Assembly (NCBI GenBank): GCA_039817825.1
Contig: JBCBVA010000004.1
Span: 11,030 to 75,029 of the forward strand
DNA length: 64,000 nucleotides
Origin: PCC-7336 sp039817825
GTDB lineage: Bacteria; Cyanobacteriota; Cyanobacteriia; Thermostichales; PCC-7336
Direction of reading: 5' to 3'
The notes beneath the pieces are model-generated. The model saw only the letters and a list, made by a program, of their open reading frames with translations. It had not been told where the DNA came from and did not search any database. Below, in pieces: positions 43,518-51,897 of the stretch. Position 1 is the first letter of the stretch. The number at the start of each line of letters is the position of its first letter. The translations under genes were made by a program, and so were the position numbers.

Positions 43518-44171
43518 CTACAGCAACCAGGTTTGCTTGGAGAAATCTTCGCCATCCTGAGAAGGATTAGTCGTTGGAGCCACCGGACGACGACCGTAGG
43601 CTAAGCCCTCGCCACCTGGAGCTGCTTTGGCTAACAAACCAGGACGACCGGGGGTTTTGCGGGGGGTAATGGCTTTGCTGCCATTCTTTTTCGCTGATTG
43701 AGCGGTACTCAAGTCTTTGCGCAGCGAGGCATTTTCCTCTTCTAGCTGAGCGATCGCCTTTTGAGATTTGTCCAGCTCGGCCTTCAACTCGTTGGCTTTG
43801 TCGAGGTAACCACGCAACTCCTCCACGTATCCTTCTTTATCGTGGAGTTGGGCCTGCAGGTTTTCCGACTCGGTCTGCGATTCAGCCAGAGCCGCTTTCA
43901 GATCCTTCACCATGTCTTGCAAGTCCGCTTTGGTGGGGCCGGTGCTGCGGCGGGCGGTGCTGGTGCTCTTTGCTTTCGTGCTAGAGCTAGAGCCGGCGCG
44001 TTTTCGAGTGCCATTCGTACGCGCTTTACTCGTTCGAGTGCCATTAGTCATAGGAGCAGCTTCAACCTCGCGGGTGGGTTCGGATTCTGGCGGGGACAGT
44101 TCTAAGTGACCCGATTCCTCTTTCAACAGATCCGATAGTCGTTTCTTTGGGGCTCGTTTCGATTGCGTCAT
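43518..44171 (-). CDS. McdB-like partner of the ParA ATPase
   Basis: The 217-residue protein has a basic N-terminal stretch (MTQSKRAPKKRLSDLLKEE), a disordered Ser/Thr/Arg-rich region to about residue 80, a coiled coil of about 70 residues (DLQDMVKDLKAALAE, ELKAELDKSQKAIAQLEEE) and a Gly/Pro/Arg-rich tail with Trp215 third from the end (QTWLL). Charged N-terminus, central coiled coil and an invariant Trp near the C-terminus are the described features of McdB proteins that position carboxysomes. Its ATG overlaps the ParA stop (TGATG), so the two are made together. An unrelated ParA partner remains possible. Confidence 0.65.
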   Translation of the reverse strand: MTQSKRAPKKRLSDLLKEESGHLELSPPESEPTREVEAAPMTNGTRTSKARTNGTRKRAGSSSSTKAKSTSTARRSTGPTKADLQDMVKDLKAALAESQTESENLQAQLHDKEGYVEELRGYLDKANELKAELDKSQKAIAQLEEENASLRKDLSTAQSAKKNGSKAITPRKTPGRPGLLAKAAPGGEGLAYGRRPVAPTTNPSQDGEDFSKQTWLL

Positions 44172-44950
44172 CAGTCCCTCCAATCCCGCTGTAGCTCTTC
44201 GGCAACGCGGCGGTAATCTGCTTGGGCTTCGCGAGCCTGCTTACCCTTCCATTGGAGGATACTCATCCCTTCTAAGGCTGCCCGTTCGTGGGCTTTGTAT
44301 GCACGCACGAACGCATGAAAGGCAGGAATACCTAGATCGAGGAGGGTATTTTGGGCCTCCATCGTCTCCCTCAAACTGCGAGGATCGACGCGGGTTAGTA
44401 GGACGCGGTAGCTCACATCAGCAGGGATTACAGCCGATCGCACGGTTTCGATCAGCGCCGCCAAATCTAAAGGAGCTGGGGGCGTTGGTAACACTAAATA
44501 GTCAGCAATAGCGATCGCCGCACTCAGTGCATCGGAAGCCAATGCGGGGGGAGTATCCACCACCACTACTCCATAATCCCCGATTTTGGGCACGCGATCT
44601 AGCTGTGCAGTGTCTTGCACAGTCTGGACGTCAAACCCGATACCTATTTCGCTGCGTTTTGACCACCATGTCGCCGACCCCTGCGGATCGGCGTCCAGTA
44701 GCAATACACGGCTGTCTTCTGAAGAAAATGCCGCCGCCAAATTAATCGAGGAAGTTGTCTTCCCCACTCCTCCCTTGCCATTCACGACGGCAATCACCTT
44801 GGGGGAGCCCACTTGCTTTGAGCCCGATTGTTTGGAAGACTCCCGCGATTTCCCCCGGGTCGATCTGGCCCGAGCGGGGCTCTCTGAGGATACTGATTTA
44901 GCTGATGCTGATTTGGCTGATGTTGATTTGGTTCGCTGAGTTCTAGGCAA
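44171..44950 (-). CDS. ParA-family ATPase, McdA-like
   Basis: The 259-residue protein has the deviant Walker A box NGKGGVGKTT after a Ser/Lys/Arg-rich N-terminal extension of about 50 residues, Walker A' VVVVDTPPAL, and LLDADPQGSATWW. It should bind DNA non-specifically in the ATP state and form gradients on the nucleoid. The start is taken as TTG at 44950, with AAGGAG six bases upstream; a GTG at 44998 would add 16 residues without a ribosome site. The coupled partner resembles McdB, suggesting carboxysome positioning, though plasmid or other cargo partition is an alternative. Confidence 0.8.
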   Translation of the reverse strand: MPRTQRTKSTSAKSASAKSVSSESPARARSTRGKSRESSKQSGSKQVGSPKVIAVVNGKGGVGKTTSSINLAAAFSSEDSRVLLLDADPQGSATWWSKRSEIGIGFDVQTVQDTAQLDRVPKIGDYGVVVVDTPPALASDALSAAIAIADYLVLPTPPAPLDLAALIETVRSAVIPADVSYRVLLTRVDPRSLRETMEAQNTLLDLGIPAFHAFVRAYKAHERAALEGMSILQWKGKQAREAQADYRRVAEELQRDWRD

Positions 44951-45352
44951 GATCGACTCCTTGTATCTCTCCTCATGTCTCCTCAGGCATTCCCCCACTG
45001 GGTATGTCCGCCGGTGTGAAGCTGACCGGCTGCAGGGGTCAATCTACACACAACCTACTCTGTCGTTGTCCGGTTGGATTTAGTCCCGATACTTTATTTC
45101 CAAATTGCTGTCGCATTCTCGCAACAGTTGCCTTTCAGCCAATACCAGTTTCATTGCACAAATCGGAGTTTAAGCAGTCTCTAGCTCCCTCTTTTGCTTG
45201 GGGCAACATGCAAATAAGAGAGCTCGAACGCGGATCGTTCCGTTTGCATTGACTTGAGCTGGTATTCAGCTAAGACTGGTTCCCCTAAAATTCTCTCTGA
45301 CTCTTCTCCTACAATTAGCCTGTCAGCATGCAGTTCGAATGGGGAGCCCTAC
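44951..45352. other. divergent promoter region of parA-like gene and lgt
   Basis: About 400 bp with no convincing gene. The GGGGAG ribosome site of lgt lies at 45340. No clear promoter motif stands out. Confidence 0.45.
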
Positions 45353-46243
45353 ATGAGTGTCATGGGTCTGGCAGCAGGGGAAATCAGCAGTAGTGTTGCT
45401 CCCATGTTGGGAGTGTTTTCATCTCCGGGACCAATCTTGGTAGAAATAGGGCCTTTGGCAATTCGCTGGTACGGGCTATTGATTGCGTCTGCTGTCTTTC
45501 TCGGCTTGGGGCTGGCTAGTTTTTTGGCCAAACGACGGACGGTCAATCCCGATTTGATGGGAGATTTGGTGGTCTGGTTAATCGTTGGTGCCATCCCAAT
45601 GGCCCGTCTGTATTACGTGGCATTTCGGTGGGAATTTTATCGCAATAACTTACAGGAGGTGGTGGCTATCTGGAACGGGGGCATTGCCATTCATGGAGCC
45701 ATTATTGGGGGAACCATTGCCACGCTGCTGTTTGCGCGATTGAACGCCATTCCATTCTGGAAGCTGGCCGATATTTTGGCCCCCTGTACAGTGATGGGAC
45801 AGGCGATCGGCCGATGGGGAAATTTCTTCAATTCGGAAGCCTTTGGCGTTCCCACCGATTTACCCTGGCGACTCTACATTCCTTTCAACCGACGTCCCCC
45901 CGAACTGAGAGAGTTTGAAACCTTTCACCCAACATTTTTGTACGAATCGCTCTGGAACCTCGGGGTGCTGGCTATCTTGTTGGCTATTTTCTTTCGCGTT
46001 CCTAAGGCCAAACCCGGCACGCTTATTTGCGTTTATGCCATTGCCTACAGTCTGGGCCGGTTCTGGATTGAAGGACTGCGAATCGACAGTCTGTATCTGG
46101 GGCCGCTACGCATTGCCCAGGTGATCAGTCTGGTGTTGATTGGTTTAGGTGCTCTTGGGCTGATCTGGCTGTACGTGCTAAAGCGACCGCTCCCCGATGT
46201 GGTTGCAGACTCTCGCGCTAGAAACGAAGAAGCGTCGGTATAA
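45353..46243 (+). CDS. lgt: prolipoprotein diacylglyceryl transferase
   Basis: The 296-residue inner-membrane enzyme transfers diacylglyceryl from phosphatidylglycerol to the lipobox Cys of prolipoproteins. Landmarks are FSSPGPILVEIGPLAIRWYG, WNGGIAIHGAIIGG and the signature GQAIGRWGNFFNSEAFG, then HPTFLYESLWN. About seven membrane segments are predicted. The start at 45353 has GGGGAG seven bases upstream. It would be needed for lipoproteins such as the DUF3365 cytochrome. Confidence 0.95.
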   Translation: MSVMGLAAGEISSSVAPMLGVFSSPGPILVEIGPLAIRWYGLLIASAVFLGLGLASFLAKRRTVNPDLMGDLVVWLIVGAIPMARLYYVAFRWEFYRNNLQEVVAIWNGGIAIHGAIIGGTIATLLFARLNAIPFWKLADILAPCTVMGQAIGRWGNFFNSEAFGVPTDLPWRLYIPFNRRPPELREFETFHPTFLYESLWNLGVLAILLAIFFRVPKAKPGTLICVYAIAYSLGRFWIEGLRIDSLYLGPLRIAQVISLVLIGLGALGLIWLYVLKRPLPDVVADSRARNEEASV

Positions 46244-46322
46244 AGGCCGATCTACTGTTAGGATGCTGACCCCCAGTTGGTAATTTGCAATCAAGTAGGT
46301 GGTTTGCCTAGTGCGGCCGATC

Positions 46323-47033
46323 TCATTCGGGCTCTTGTCCCCTACCCGTTGTGAGAGGTTCTATGCACTCCTGCACGTCGTTGCGAGGATTGTTCACTAA
46401 GGAACTGACTTCAGTGAGCAGCAGAGGTTCCGATTCGGTTCTCTGCAACAGTGCGATCGCCTCTTTCGCACTCTGAATCTGGGGATTCAGCCAATCGTCG
46501 TAGCAGTCTTGAGCCAAGATGACCGGCATGCGGTTGTGTACTGCCTTCACGATCGTATTTGCCGCTGTTGTCAGGATGGTACAAGAATCGATTTCCTCTC
46601 CGTTCGGACCATTCCACTGACTCCACAACCCTGCAAACGCAAACGGTCGCCGATTGGCAAAGTGAATGTGAAACGGTTGCTTGCTCCCTTTGTTGGTCCT
46701 GCCGACTTCTTGTCTCCATTCGTAAAATCCATCTGCAGGGATCAGGCAACGCTTGTGGCGCAAAATCCCTTTGAACATGCGCTTCTCGGCAACCGTCTCC
46801 GCACGAGCATTGATAGGGCGTGGCCCTTTCTCATTTGGATTGTTGGCCCAAATGGGAATCAGCCCCCAGATGGCAAAGGCAAATTCGGGATCGCCCCTCA
46901 AGTTCATTCGGATCGTTGCGATCGGCTGGGACGGTGCAATGTTGAAGCGAGGTAGTACCGGCGGTAATGGGTTGAGCCCAAATAACTCTGCCACTTGCTC
47001 TGAAGAACTAGCCAACGAATAGCGACCGCACAC
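46323..47033 (-). CDS. SRAP-domain protein (HMCES/YedK family)
   Basis: The 236-residue protein starts MCGRYSLASS, leaving Cys2 as the N-terminal nucleophile that forms a covalent link with abasic sites in single-stranded DNA. Other active-site residues are visible in PINARAETV, IPADGFYEW and VHNRMPVIL. Length and order match bacterial YedK. It protects abasic sites during replication. A tandem 16-bp repeat lies just upstream of its start. Confidence 0.93.
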   Translation of the reverse strand: MCGRYSLASSSEQVAELFGLNPLPPVLPRFNIAPSQPIATIRMNLRGDPEFAFAIWGLIPIWANNPNEKGPRPINARAETVAEKRMFKGILRHKRCLIPADGFYEWRQEVGRTNKGSKQPFHIHFANRRPFAFAGLWSQWNGPNGEEIDSCTILTTAANTIVKAVHNRMPVILAQDCYDDWLNPQIQSAKEAIALLQRTESEPLLLTEVSSLVNNPRNDVQECIEPLTTGRGQEPE

Positions 47034-47071
47034 AGCTTTCTATCCCCTAGACGTTGCTCTACCCTAAGCTT

Positions 47072-47135
47072 TCTATCCCCTAGATTGTCTGTCCCCTAAA
47101 TTGTCTATCCCCTAGATTGTCTATTCACCAGACTG
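47072..47135. repeat. tandem 16-bp repeat, four units
   Basis: Units of TCTATCCCCTAGATTG begin at 47072, 47088, 47104 and 47120, the second and fourth with several changes; a partial unit lies at about 47037-47052. The array sits in the upstream region of the SRAP gene. Confidence 0.88.
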
Positions 47136-47261
47136 CCTACCCCAATAATCGGCCCCCCTCAATCTGCATCCGGCCAGCCACCCATCAGGTGTTTCAATTG
47201 GCTGTCGCCGTTTGCAGGCTTGCCTCAGCCCTCAATCTCGCGTTGACAGATTGTTCGAGTC

Positions 47262-47528
47262 TTACCCCTTCGAGTCGTCATGCTGCCTAACCACGTCCCA
47301 CTCAAACAGGTACACCGGGACATTCAGATGAGTCAGCTTTGCCAGGAAATCGACCGTGTCCCGATCTCGCGCCTGCGAACACTGGGCACGGACTTCTTCA
47401 GGCTGGAGCCGACGATATGATGCCGCTACGCAGTTATCTCGCTGTCGAATTTCGTTGAGTAATTGATTGGCTTCTTTCTCTCCCGGAAGCACTCGTATTT
47501 CAGTCGCATGCACCAAAGGACGTTCCAC
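47262..47528 (-). CDS. hypothetical protein, 88 residues
   Basis: An 88-residue frame starting with GTG (AGGTG-like ribosome site upstream) encodes a soluble protein with VHATEIRVLPGEKEANQLLN, a RDNCVAASYRRLQPEEVRAQ helix and HLNVPVYLFEWDVVRQ near the end. The alternating hydrophobic pattern looks like a small alpha/beta protein. No family is recognised. No competing frame is better. Confidence 0.5.
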   Translation of the reverse strand: MERPLVHATEIRVLPGEKEANQLLNEIRQRDNCVAASYRRLQPEEVRAQCSQARDRDTVDFLAKLTHLNVPVYLFEWDVVRQHDDSKG

Positions 47529-47699
47529 TATACACCTGTAATCTCTTCAGCCGAGATGGACATTAGGCATGAACGTACGTCCTACCCACAGGTTTATTCA
47601 AATTAAATCCTGTGAATAACTCGTGAAGAATATATGTATTTGCGAACGCCCGGTTTTCAGAATGAAGAGATAGACAATTCCCAGCCAGAAATGACCCCC

Positions 47700-48782
47700 T
47701 CAAGCAACGGTTACGTCTTCTGACAGATACACATCCTGGATGGTGTGGAACAGCTTGACTCCTTCCTCAAACGGTCGTTGAAATGCTTTTCGCCCTGAAA
47801 TCAATCCCATACCGCCTGCTCGTTTGTTAATCACGGCAGTGCGTACCGCTTGGGCAAAGTCATTACTTCCAGACGCCCCTCCTGAGTTAATCAGCCCCGC
47901 TCGTCCTGCGTAGCAGTTCAACACTTGATAGCGGGTCAGGTCGATGGGATGGTCACTACTGAGTTGCGAGTACACCAGTGTGTGGGTCTTGCCGTAACTA
48001 CCACCGACCGCTTTGGCCACAGCAGCGTAGCCACCATTGGTTGTGGGCAGTTTCTGTTTAATAATGTCGGCTTCAATTGTGACCCCTAGATGGTTGGCCT
48101 GTGCCGTCAGGTCGGCGGCGGTGTGGTAGTCCGCCTCTTGCTTGAACGCATCGTTGCGCAAGTAGCACCATAAAATTGTTGCCATGCCTAATTCGTGGGC
48201 ACGGGCAAAGGCCGCGCGTACTTCCTGAATTTGACGGGTTGACTCAGCCGAACCGAAGTAGATAGTGGCCCCCACCGCAACTGCCCCTAAATTCCAAGCC
48301 TGCTCCACCGTGGCAAACATAATCTGATCGAACTGGTTGGGATAGCTGAGCAATTCGTTGTGATTGAGCTTGACGATGAACGGAATTTTGTGGGCATATT
48401 TGCGCGACACTGTACCCAAAACGCCCAGAGTTGTTGCTACGGCATTGCAGCCTCCAGCGATCGCCAATTTGACGATGTTCTCGCTATCGAAATACAGCGG
48501 ATTGGGGGCAAACGAAGCGGCAGCCGAATGCTCGATCCCCTGATCCACAGGCAAAATTGACAGATATCCTGTGTTGGCTAGTCGTCCGGACCCGAAAAGC
48601 TGCTGGAGGCTGCGCAGCACTTGAGGGGAGCGATCGCTAATGGCAAAAATGCGATCGACCCAATCATCACTGGGGATATGAAGTAGATCGCGAGACACCT
48701 TAGCCTCGTGTCCCAGCAGATAATCAGCCTCATCTCCCAAGTAATCGGCGATGGTTGCGGAAGCAGCTAGCGTAGCGGTCAT
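47700..48782 (-). CDS. fbaB: class I fructose-bisphosphate aldolase (DhnA type)
   Basis: The 360-residue enzyme cleaves fructose 1,6-bisphosphate to triose phosphates through a Schiff base. Family motifs include YLSILPVDQGIEHSAAASFA, FIVKLNHNELLSYPNQFDQ, VAVGATIYFGS and INSGGASGSNDFAQAV; the archaeal/bacterial DhnA type of class I aldolase is indicated. It serves glycolysis and possibly the Calvin cycle. It stands alone and is divergent from sqdB. Confidence 0.92.
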   Translation of the reverse strand: MTATLAASATIADYLGDEADYLLGHEAKVSRDLLHIPSDDWVDRIFAISDRSPQVLRSLQQLFGSGRLANTGYLSILPVDQGIEHSAAASFAPNPLYFDSENIVKLAIAGGCNAVATTLGVLGTVSRKYAHKIPFIVKLNHNELLSYPNQFDQIMFATVEQAWNLGAVAVGATIYFGSAESTRQIQEVRAAFARAHELGMATILWCYLRNDAFKQEADYHTAADLTAQANHLGVTIEADIIKQKLPTTNGGYAAVAKAVGGSYGKTHTLVYSQLSSDHPIDLTRYQVLNCYAGRAGLINSGGASGSNDFAQAVRTAVINKRAGGMGLISGRKAFQRPFEEGVKLFHTIQDVYLSEDVTVA

Positions 48783-49019
48783 CGTTCTGCCCTCAGAATG
48801 TCGAATCCAACAATTCGCTTGTTCCCTAACAGCACCACCCTAGCCACCCTGGCTTGACCTATGCTGAGAATTCACAATCCTGTCGATTTTTACAGCCATT
48901 GATGTGCCTTCAGTTGGCGCTGGACTGGGGTTTTTGGGAAACCAGCCAGCCTTCACATTTATTTGATATTGGTGTCGGCCACCTGGTAAATTCAATTTCG
49001 ACACTTGAGCGGAAACTTG

Positions 49020-50171
49020 ATGAAAGTTCTAGTAATTGGTGGCGACGGATATTGCGGTTGGGCCACCGCCCTTCACCTGTCAAATCGCGGCTACGACGTT
49101 GGCATCATCGACAGCTACGTGCGTCGCTTGTGGGACTTGGAGTTGGGTTCGCACACCCTGACCCCGATTCGGCAGTTGGAAGAGCGTGTTGACTGCTGGA
49201 AAGGTGTCAGCGGCAAGGATATTGAAGTATTTGTCGGCGATATCACCGACTACGGTTTCCTCTCTAAAACCATGCGTGCGTTCGAACCAGGTGCCCTGGT
49301 TCACTTTGGCGAGCAGCGCTCTGCGCCGTTCTCGATGATTGACCGCGAGCACGCCGTCATGACCCAGACGAACAACGTCGTGGGGACCTTGAACGTTCTC
49401 TACAGCATTCGCCACGACTTCCCCGACTGCCACTTGGTCAAACTCGGCACGATGGGTGAGTACGGTACCCCCAATATTGATATTGAAGAAGGCTACATTG
49501 AGATCGAGCACAACGGTCGTAAGGACGTTTTGCCCTATCCCAAGCAGCCCGGTAGCTTCTACCACCTGAGTAAGGTGCACGACAGCCACAACATTCACTT
49601 TGCCTGTAAGGTTTGGGGCCTGCGCGCCACCGATCTCAACCAGGGAGTTGTGTACGGTGTATTGACTGACGAAACCGGTGCGGACGAGCGCTTGGTTAAC
49701 CGTCTAGACTACGACGGGGTGTTCGGTACTGCCTTGAACCGCTTCTGCATTCAGGCGGCGGTGGGTCATCCCATCACTGTTTACGGTAAAGGGAACCAGA
49801 CCCGCGCGTTCTTGGATATCCGCGACACCGTTCGCTGTGTTGAACTGGCGATCGCCAAGCCTGCCGAACCCGGTGAGTTCCGCGTACTGAACCAGTTTAC
49901 CGAGATGTTCTCCATCAACGACCTGGCCATGATGGTGAAGAAGGCCGGTACCGCTCTGGGTCTGGATGTCGACATCAAGAATATCGATAATCCTCGCATC
50001 GAAGCGGAAGACCACTACTTCAACGCCAAGAACACCAAACTGTTGGATCTGGGTCTGCAGCCCCACCTGTTGTCTGATTCGCTGTTGGACTCTTTGCTCA
50101 ACTACGCTGTCAAGTACCGCGATCGCGCAGACAAGAATCAAATTCTGCCCAAGGTTACTTGGAAGCGGTAG
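49020..50171 (+). CDS. sqdB: UDP-sulfoquinovose synthase
   Basis: The 383-residue SDR-type enzyme makes UDP-sulfoquinovose from UDP-glucose and sulfite for the thylakoid lipid SQDG. It has the NAD-binding start MKVLVIGGDGYCGWATALHL, FGEQRSAPFSMIDREHAV, KLGTMGEYGTPN and the catalytic FYHLSKVHDSHN. Start and length match the family. The partner sqdX is not adjacent. A strong terminator follows. Confidence 0.96.
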   Translation: MKVLVIGGDGYCGWATALHLSNRGYDVGIIDSYVRRLWDLELGSHTLTPIRQLEERVDCWKGVSGKDIEVFVGDITDYGFLSKTMRAFEPGALVHFGEQRSAPFSMIDREHAVMTQTNNVVGTLNVLYSIRHDFPDCHLVKLGTMGEYGTPNIDIEEGYIEIEHNGRKDVLPYPKQPGSFYHLSKVHDSHNIHFACKVWGLRATDLNQGVVYGVLTDETGADERLVNRLDYDGVFGTALNRFCIQAAVGHPITVYGKGNQTRAFLDIRDTVRCVELAIAKPAEPGEFRVLNQFTEMFSINDLAMMVKKAGTALGLDVDIKNIDNPRIEAEDHYFNAKNTKLLDLGLQPHLLSDSLLDSLLNYAVKYRDRADKNQILPKVTWKR

Positions 50172-50197
50172 AAATCGACTGCAACACTATATTTACA

Positions 50198-50225
50198 GCG
50201 GTGCTCGATGGGCACCGCATTTTTT
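50198..50225 (+). terminator. intrinsic terminator of sqdB
   Basis: GCGGTGC (50198-50204) pairs with GCACCGC (50212-50218) around a seven-base loop, followed by ATTTTTT. It starts 27 bases after the sqdB stop. Confidence 0.88.
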
Positions 50226-50757
50226 ATGCCAAAGCGTTAGGATCTGCACTTGCGAATGGACTCTGTGGACCTTTCGGGACAATTCGACTGGGGTTGAGTT
50301 CGGGCAGTACGGCGTGGTAGAGCTGCTTGACATGCTCGATGCTGGACACCTCTTGGGCGGACGAGTAGTCATACAGAGTCTCTAAATAGCGTTGCAGGTT
50401 GGGGGAATCTGCTAGCCGCTTGAAGATTGCACTTGAACAGTCCGTGATAGGCAATGTCAAAGCGAAATAGTGTAGTGAACAGGCACCAGTCTGCAAGCGT
50501 CATGCGATCGCCGCCCAGATAGGGCTTGTTGTCCCAAAACGCTATTCCAATGCTCCAGATGCTTGAATAGCTCAGTCACTGCCACATCATATAGTCCTTG
50601 CCATTCAGTTAGGACAGAGGTTCTATACACAGTCAGGGATAGACATAGCTGAAATGTCCGCAGTGGTGTGGCCACGGCTATAAGCCAATTGGGTGGAGGC
50701 AAATCCGGTGCGATAGACGCCGTGATTGATGGGGTTTAGCTGGCTTATTGTTTGTAT
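50224..50757 (-). pseudogene. glutathionyl-hydroquinone reductase remnant, interrupted by MITE-B
   Basis: Three frames together give the C-terminal half of an ECM4/YqjG-type glutathionyl-hydroquinone reductase. In minus-strand order they read NPINHGVYRTGFASTQLAY, then a MITE-B insertion (50592-50680), then YDVAVTELFKHLEHWNS, a one-base frameshift, NKPYLGGDRMTLADWCLFTT and FRFDIAYHGLFKCN, a second one-base frameshift near 50420, and RLADSPNLQRYLETLYD through LNPSRIVPKGPQSPF. The N-terminal half with the catalytic Cys is missing. The gene is thus dead by truncation, two frameshifts and an insertion. In-silico removal of the 89-bp element plus one TA restores TQLAYDVAVTEL. Confidence 0.85.
50592..50680 (+). 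mobile_element. MITE-B copy 4, inside the pseudogene
   Basis: The 89-bp element opens TAGTCCTTGCCATTCAGTTA and ends GTGTGGCCACGGCTA, flanked by TA at 50590-50591 and 50681-50682. Because it interrupts a recognisable gene, its ends and the TA duplication are fixed by restoring the protein frame. A TA target is the habit of IS630/Tc1-mariner-type elements. Confidence 0.85.
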
Positions 50758-50870
50758 CCAAACTATTTACTGCTGTTAGCAGATGTTTTTGGGTAAGGGG
50801 GGGCTGCAATGCAATGCAAGCAGGGCTCGGATTGTTCCGGGTGAACTGCGACATGTCAAGTTCGAGATGC

Positions 50871-51827
50871 TTAGAGAGTTGCTAAAATTTGCGCGTCAAT
50901 CGCGAAGTCAACCTCGGTTTGATGGCGACCGGAGGCAATAAAGTCCCGATCCCAGAAATCTTTGACGCCGTCCGACAGCGAAATCTGTGGCATCCAGTTC
51001 AGATCGGTTTGGGCTTTGGAGATGGAGGCGAAGAAATGCTGGCCGCGGAGGGGGAAGGCTTTTCGCTTGCCGAGGTCGAACTGTTTGGGATCGAAGTGAA
51101 CGATGTTAGCTTCCTTGCCAATCACTGCTGCGCATTCCTCGACCAAGCCGTTGAAGGTCATGCAGCGGGTATCGGAAATATTGTAAATCTGGCCCTTGGC
51201 AGTGTTATTGCCCAACACTGCAACCATGGCAGCGGCGAGATCTTTAACGTGACCCAGTTGGGTGATCCACTGACCATTGTCTGGCACGAGGATCGGGCGG
51301 TTGCGATAGAGGCGATCGAAGAAGAACGCTTCAATATCGTTGTAATTACCGGTGCCATAGATATAGACGGGACGAATGGAGGTGTAGGGGAAACCGTTCG
51401 CTTCGAATTGGGAGTCCAGGTAGGCTTCTGTATTGCCCTTGCCCTTGTGGCGGCTCTTAGGATCGAGGGCATCCCCTTCGATATGGGGCATCAGGTTCGA
51501 CTTGAGATAGACCCCAGCAGAACTCATGTAGACGAAGTGCTGCAGGTTGCTGTCTCTCAGGCACTCCACCAGGGGCTGGGTGTCGCTGAGTTCTCGTCCG
51601 TTGTTGTCAAAGACAGCGTCGAACTGTTGACCGGCAAGTTTCTCTTTAAGCTGAGCTGCGTCTTTACGATCGCCGTGAATTTGTTGAATTCCATCGATCG
51701 GGGCAGGACGATTACCGCGATTAAACAGCACCACTTCGTGACCGGCAGCCACCAACGCTTCCGTTAGCGCAACTCCCACAAATCGGGTTCCCCCCATGAC
51801 CAAAATTCGCACAGCTACTGCTCCCAT
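50871..51827 (-). CDS. NAD-dependent epimerase-like protein (CSP41-like)
   Basis: The 318-residue protein has an SDR-type Rossmann start (VRILVMGGTRFVGVALTEAL), VYMSSAGVYLKS and SIRPVYIYGTGNYND. The pattern with TRCMTFNGLVEECAAVIG matches the atypical SDR group of chloroplast CSP41 RNA-binding proteins, which lost the typical YxxxK site. In plants these bind chloroplast mRNA and rRNA; cyanobacterial homologues are less studied. ATG at 51827 is chosen; an upstream start at 51878 adds 17 residues. No clear operon. Confidence 0.82.
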   Translation of the reverse strand: MGAVAVRILVMGGTRFVGVALTEALVAAGHEVVLFNRGNRPAPIDGIQQIHGDRKDAAQLKEKLAGQQFDAVFDNNGRELSDTQPLVECLRDSNLQHFVYMSSAGVYLKSNLMPHIEGDALDPKSRHKGKGNTEAYLDSQFEANGFPYTSIRPVYIYGTGNYNDIEAFFFDRLYRNRPILVPDNGQWITQLGHVKDLAAAMVAVLGNNTAKGQIYNISDTRCMTFNGLVEECAAVIGKEANIVHFDPKQFDLGKRKAFPLRGQHFFASISKAQTDLNWMPQISLSDGVKDFWDRDFIASGRHQTEVDFAIDAQILATL

Positions 51828-51897
51828 CGAGATCCATCCGTTTGTCAGGATACGACAGTCCTTGCCCTCTCCGAACAATAAGAGCTAGAGAGTCTAC

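Noticed and set aside
49080..49598. 172-codon minus-strand frame inside sqdB
   Set aside because: It overlaps a certain sqdB and has no protein-like motif of its own.
50889..51767. 292-codon plus-strand open frame
   Set aside because: It is antisense to the CSP41-like gene, whose protein is clearly conserved; the long frame comes from codon bias on the other strand.
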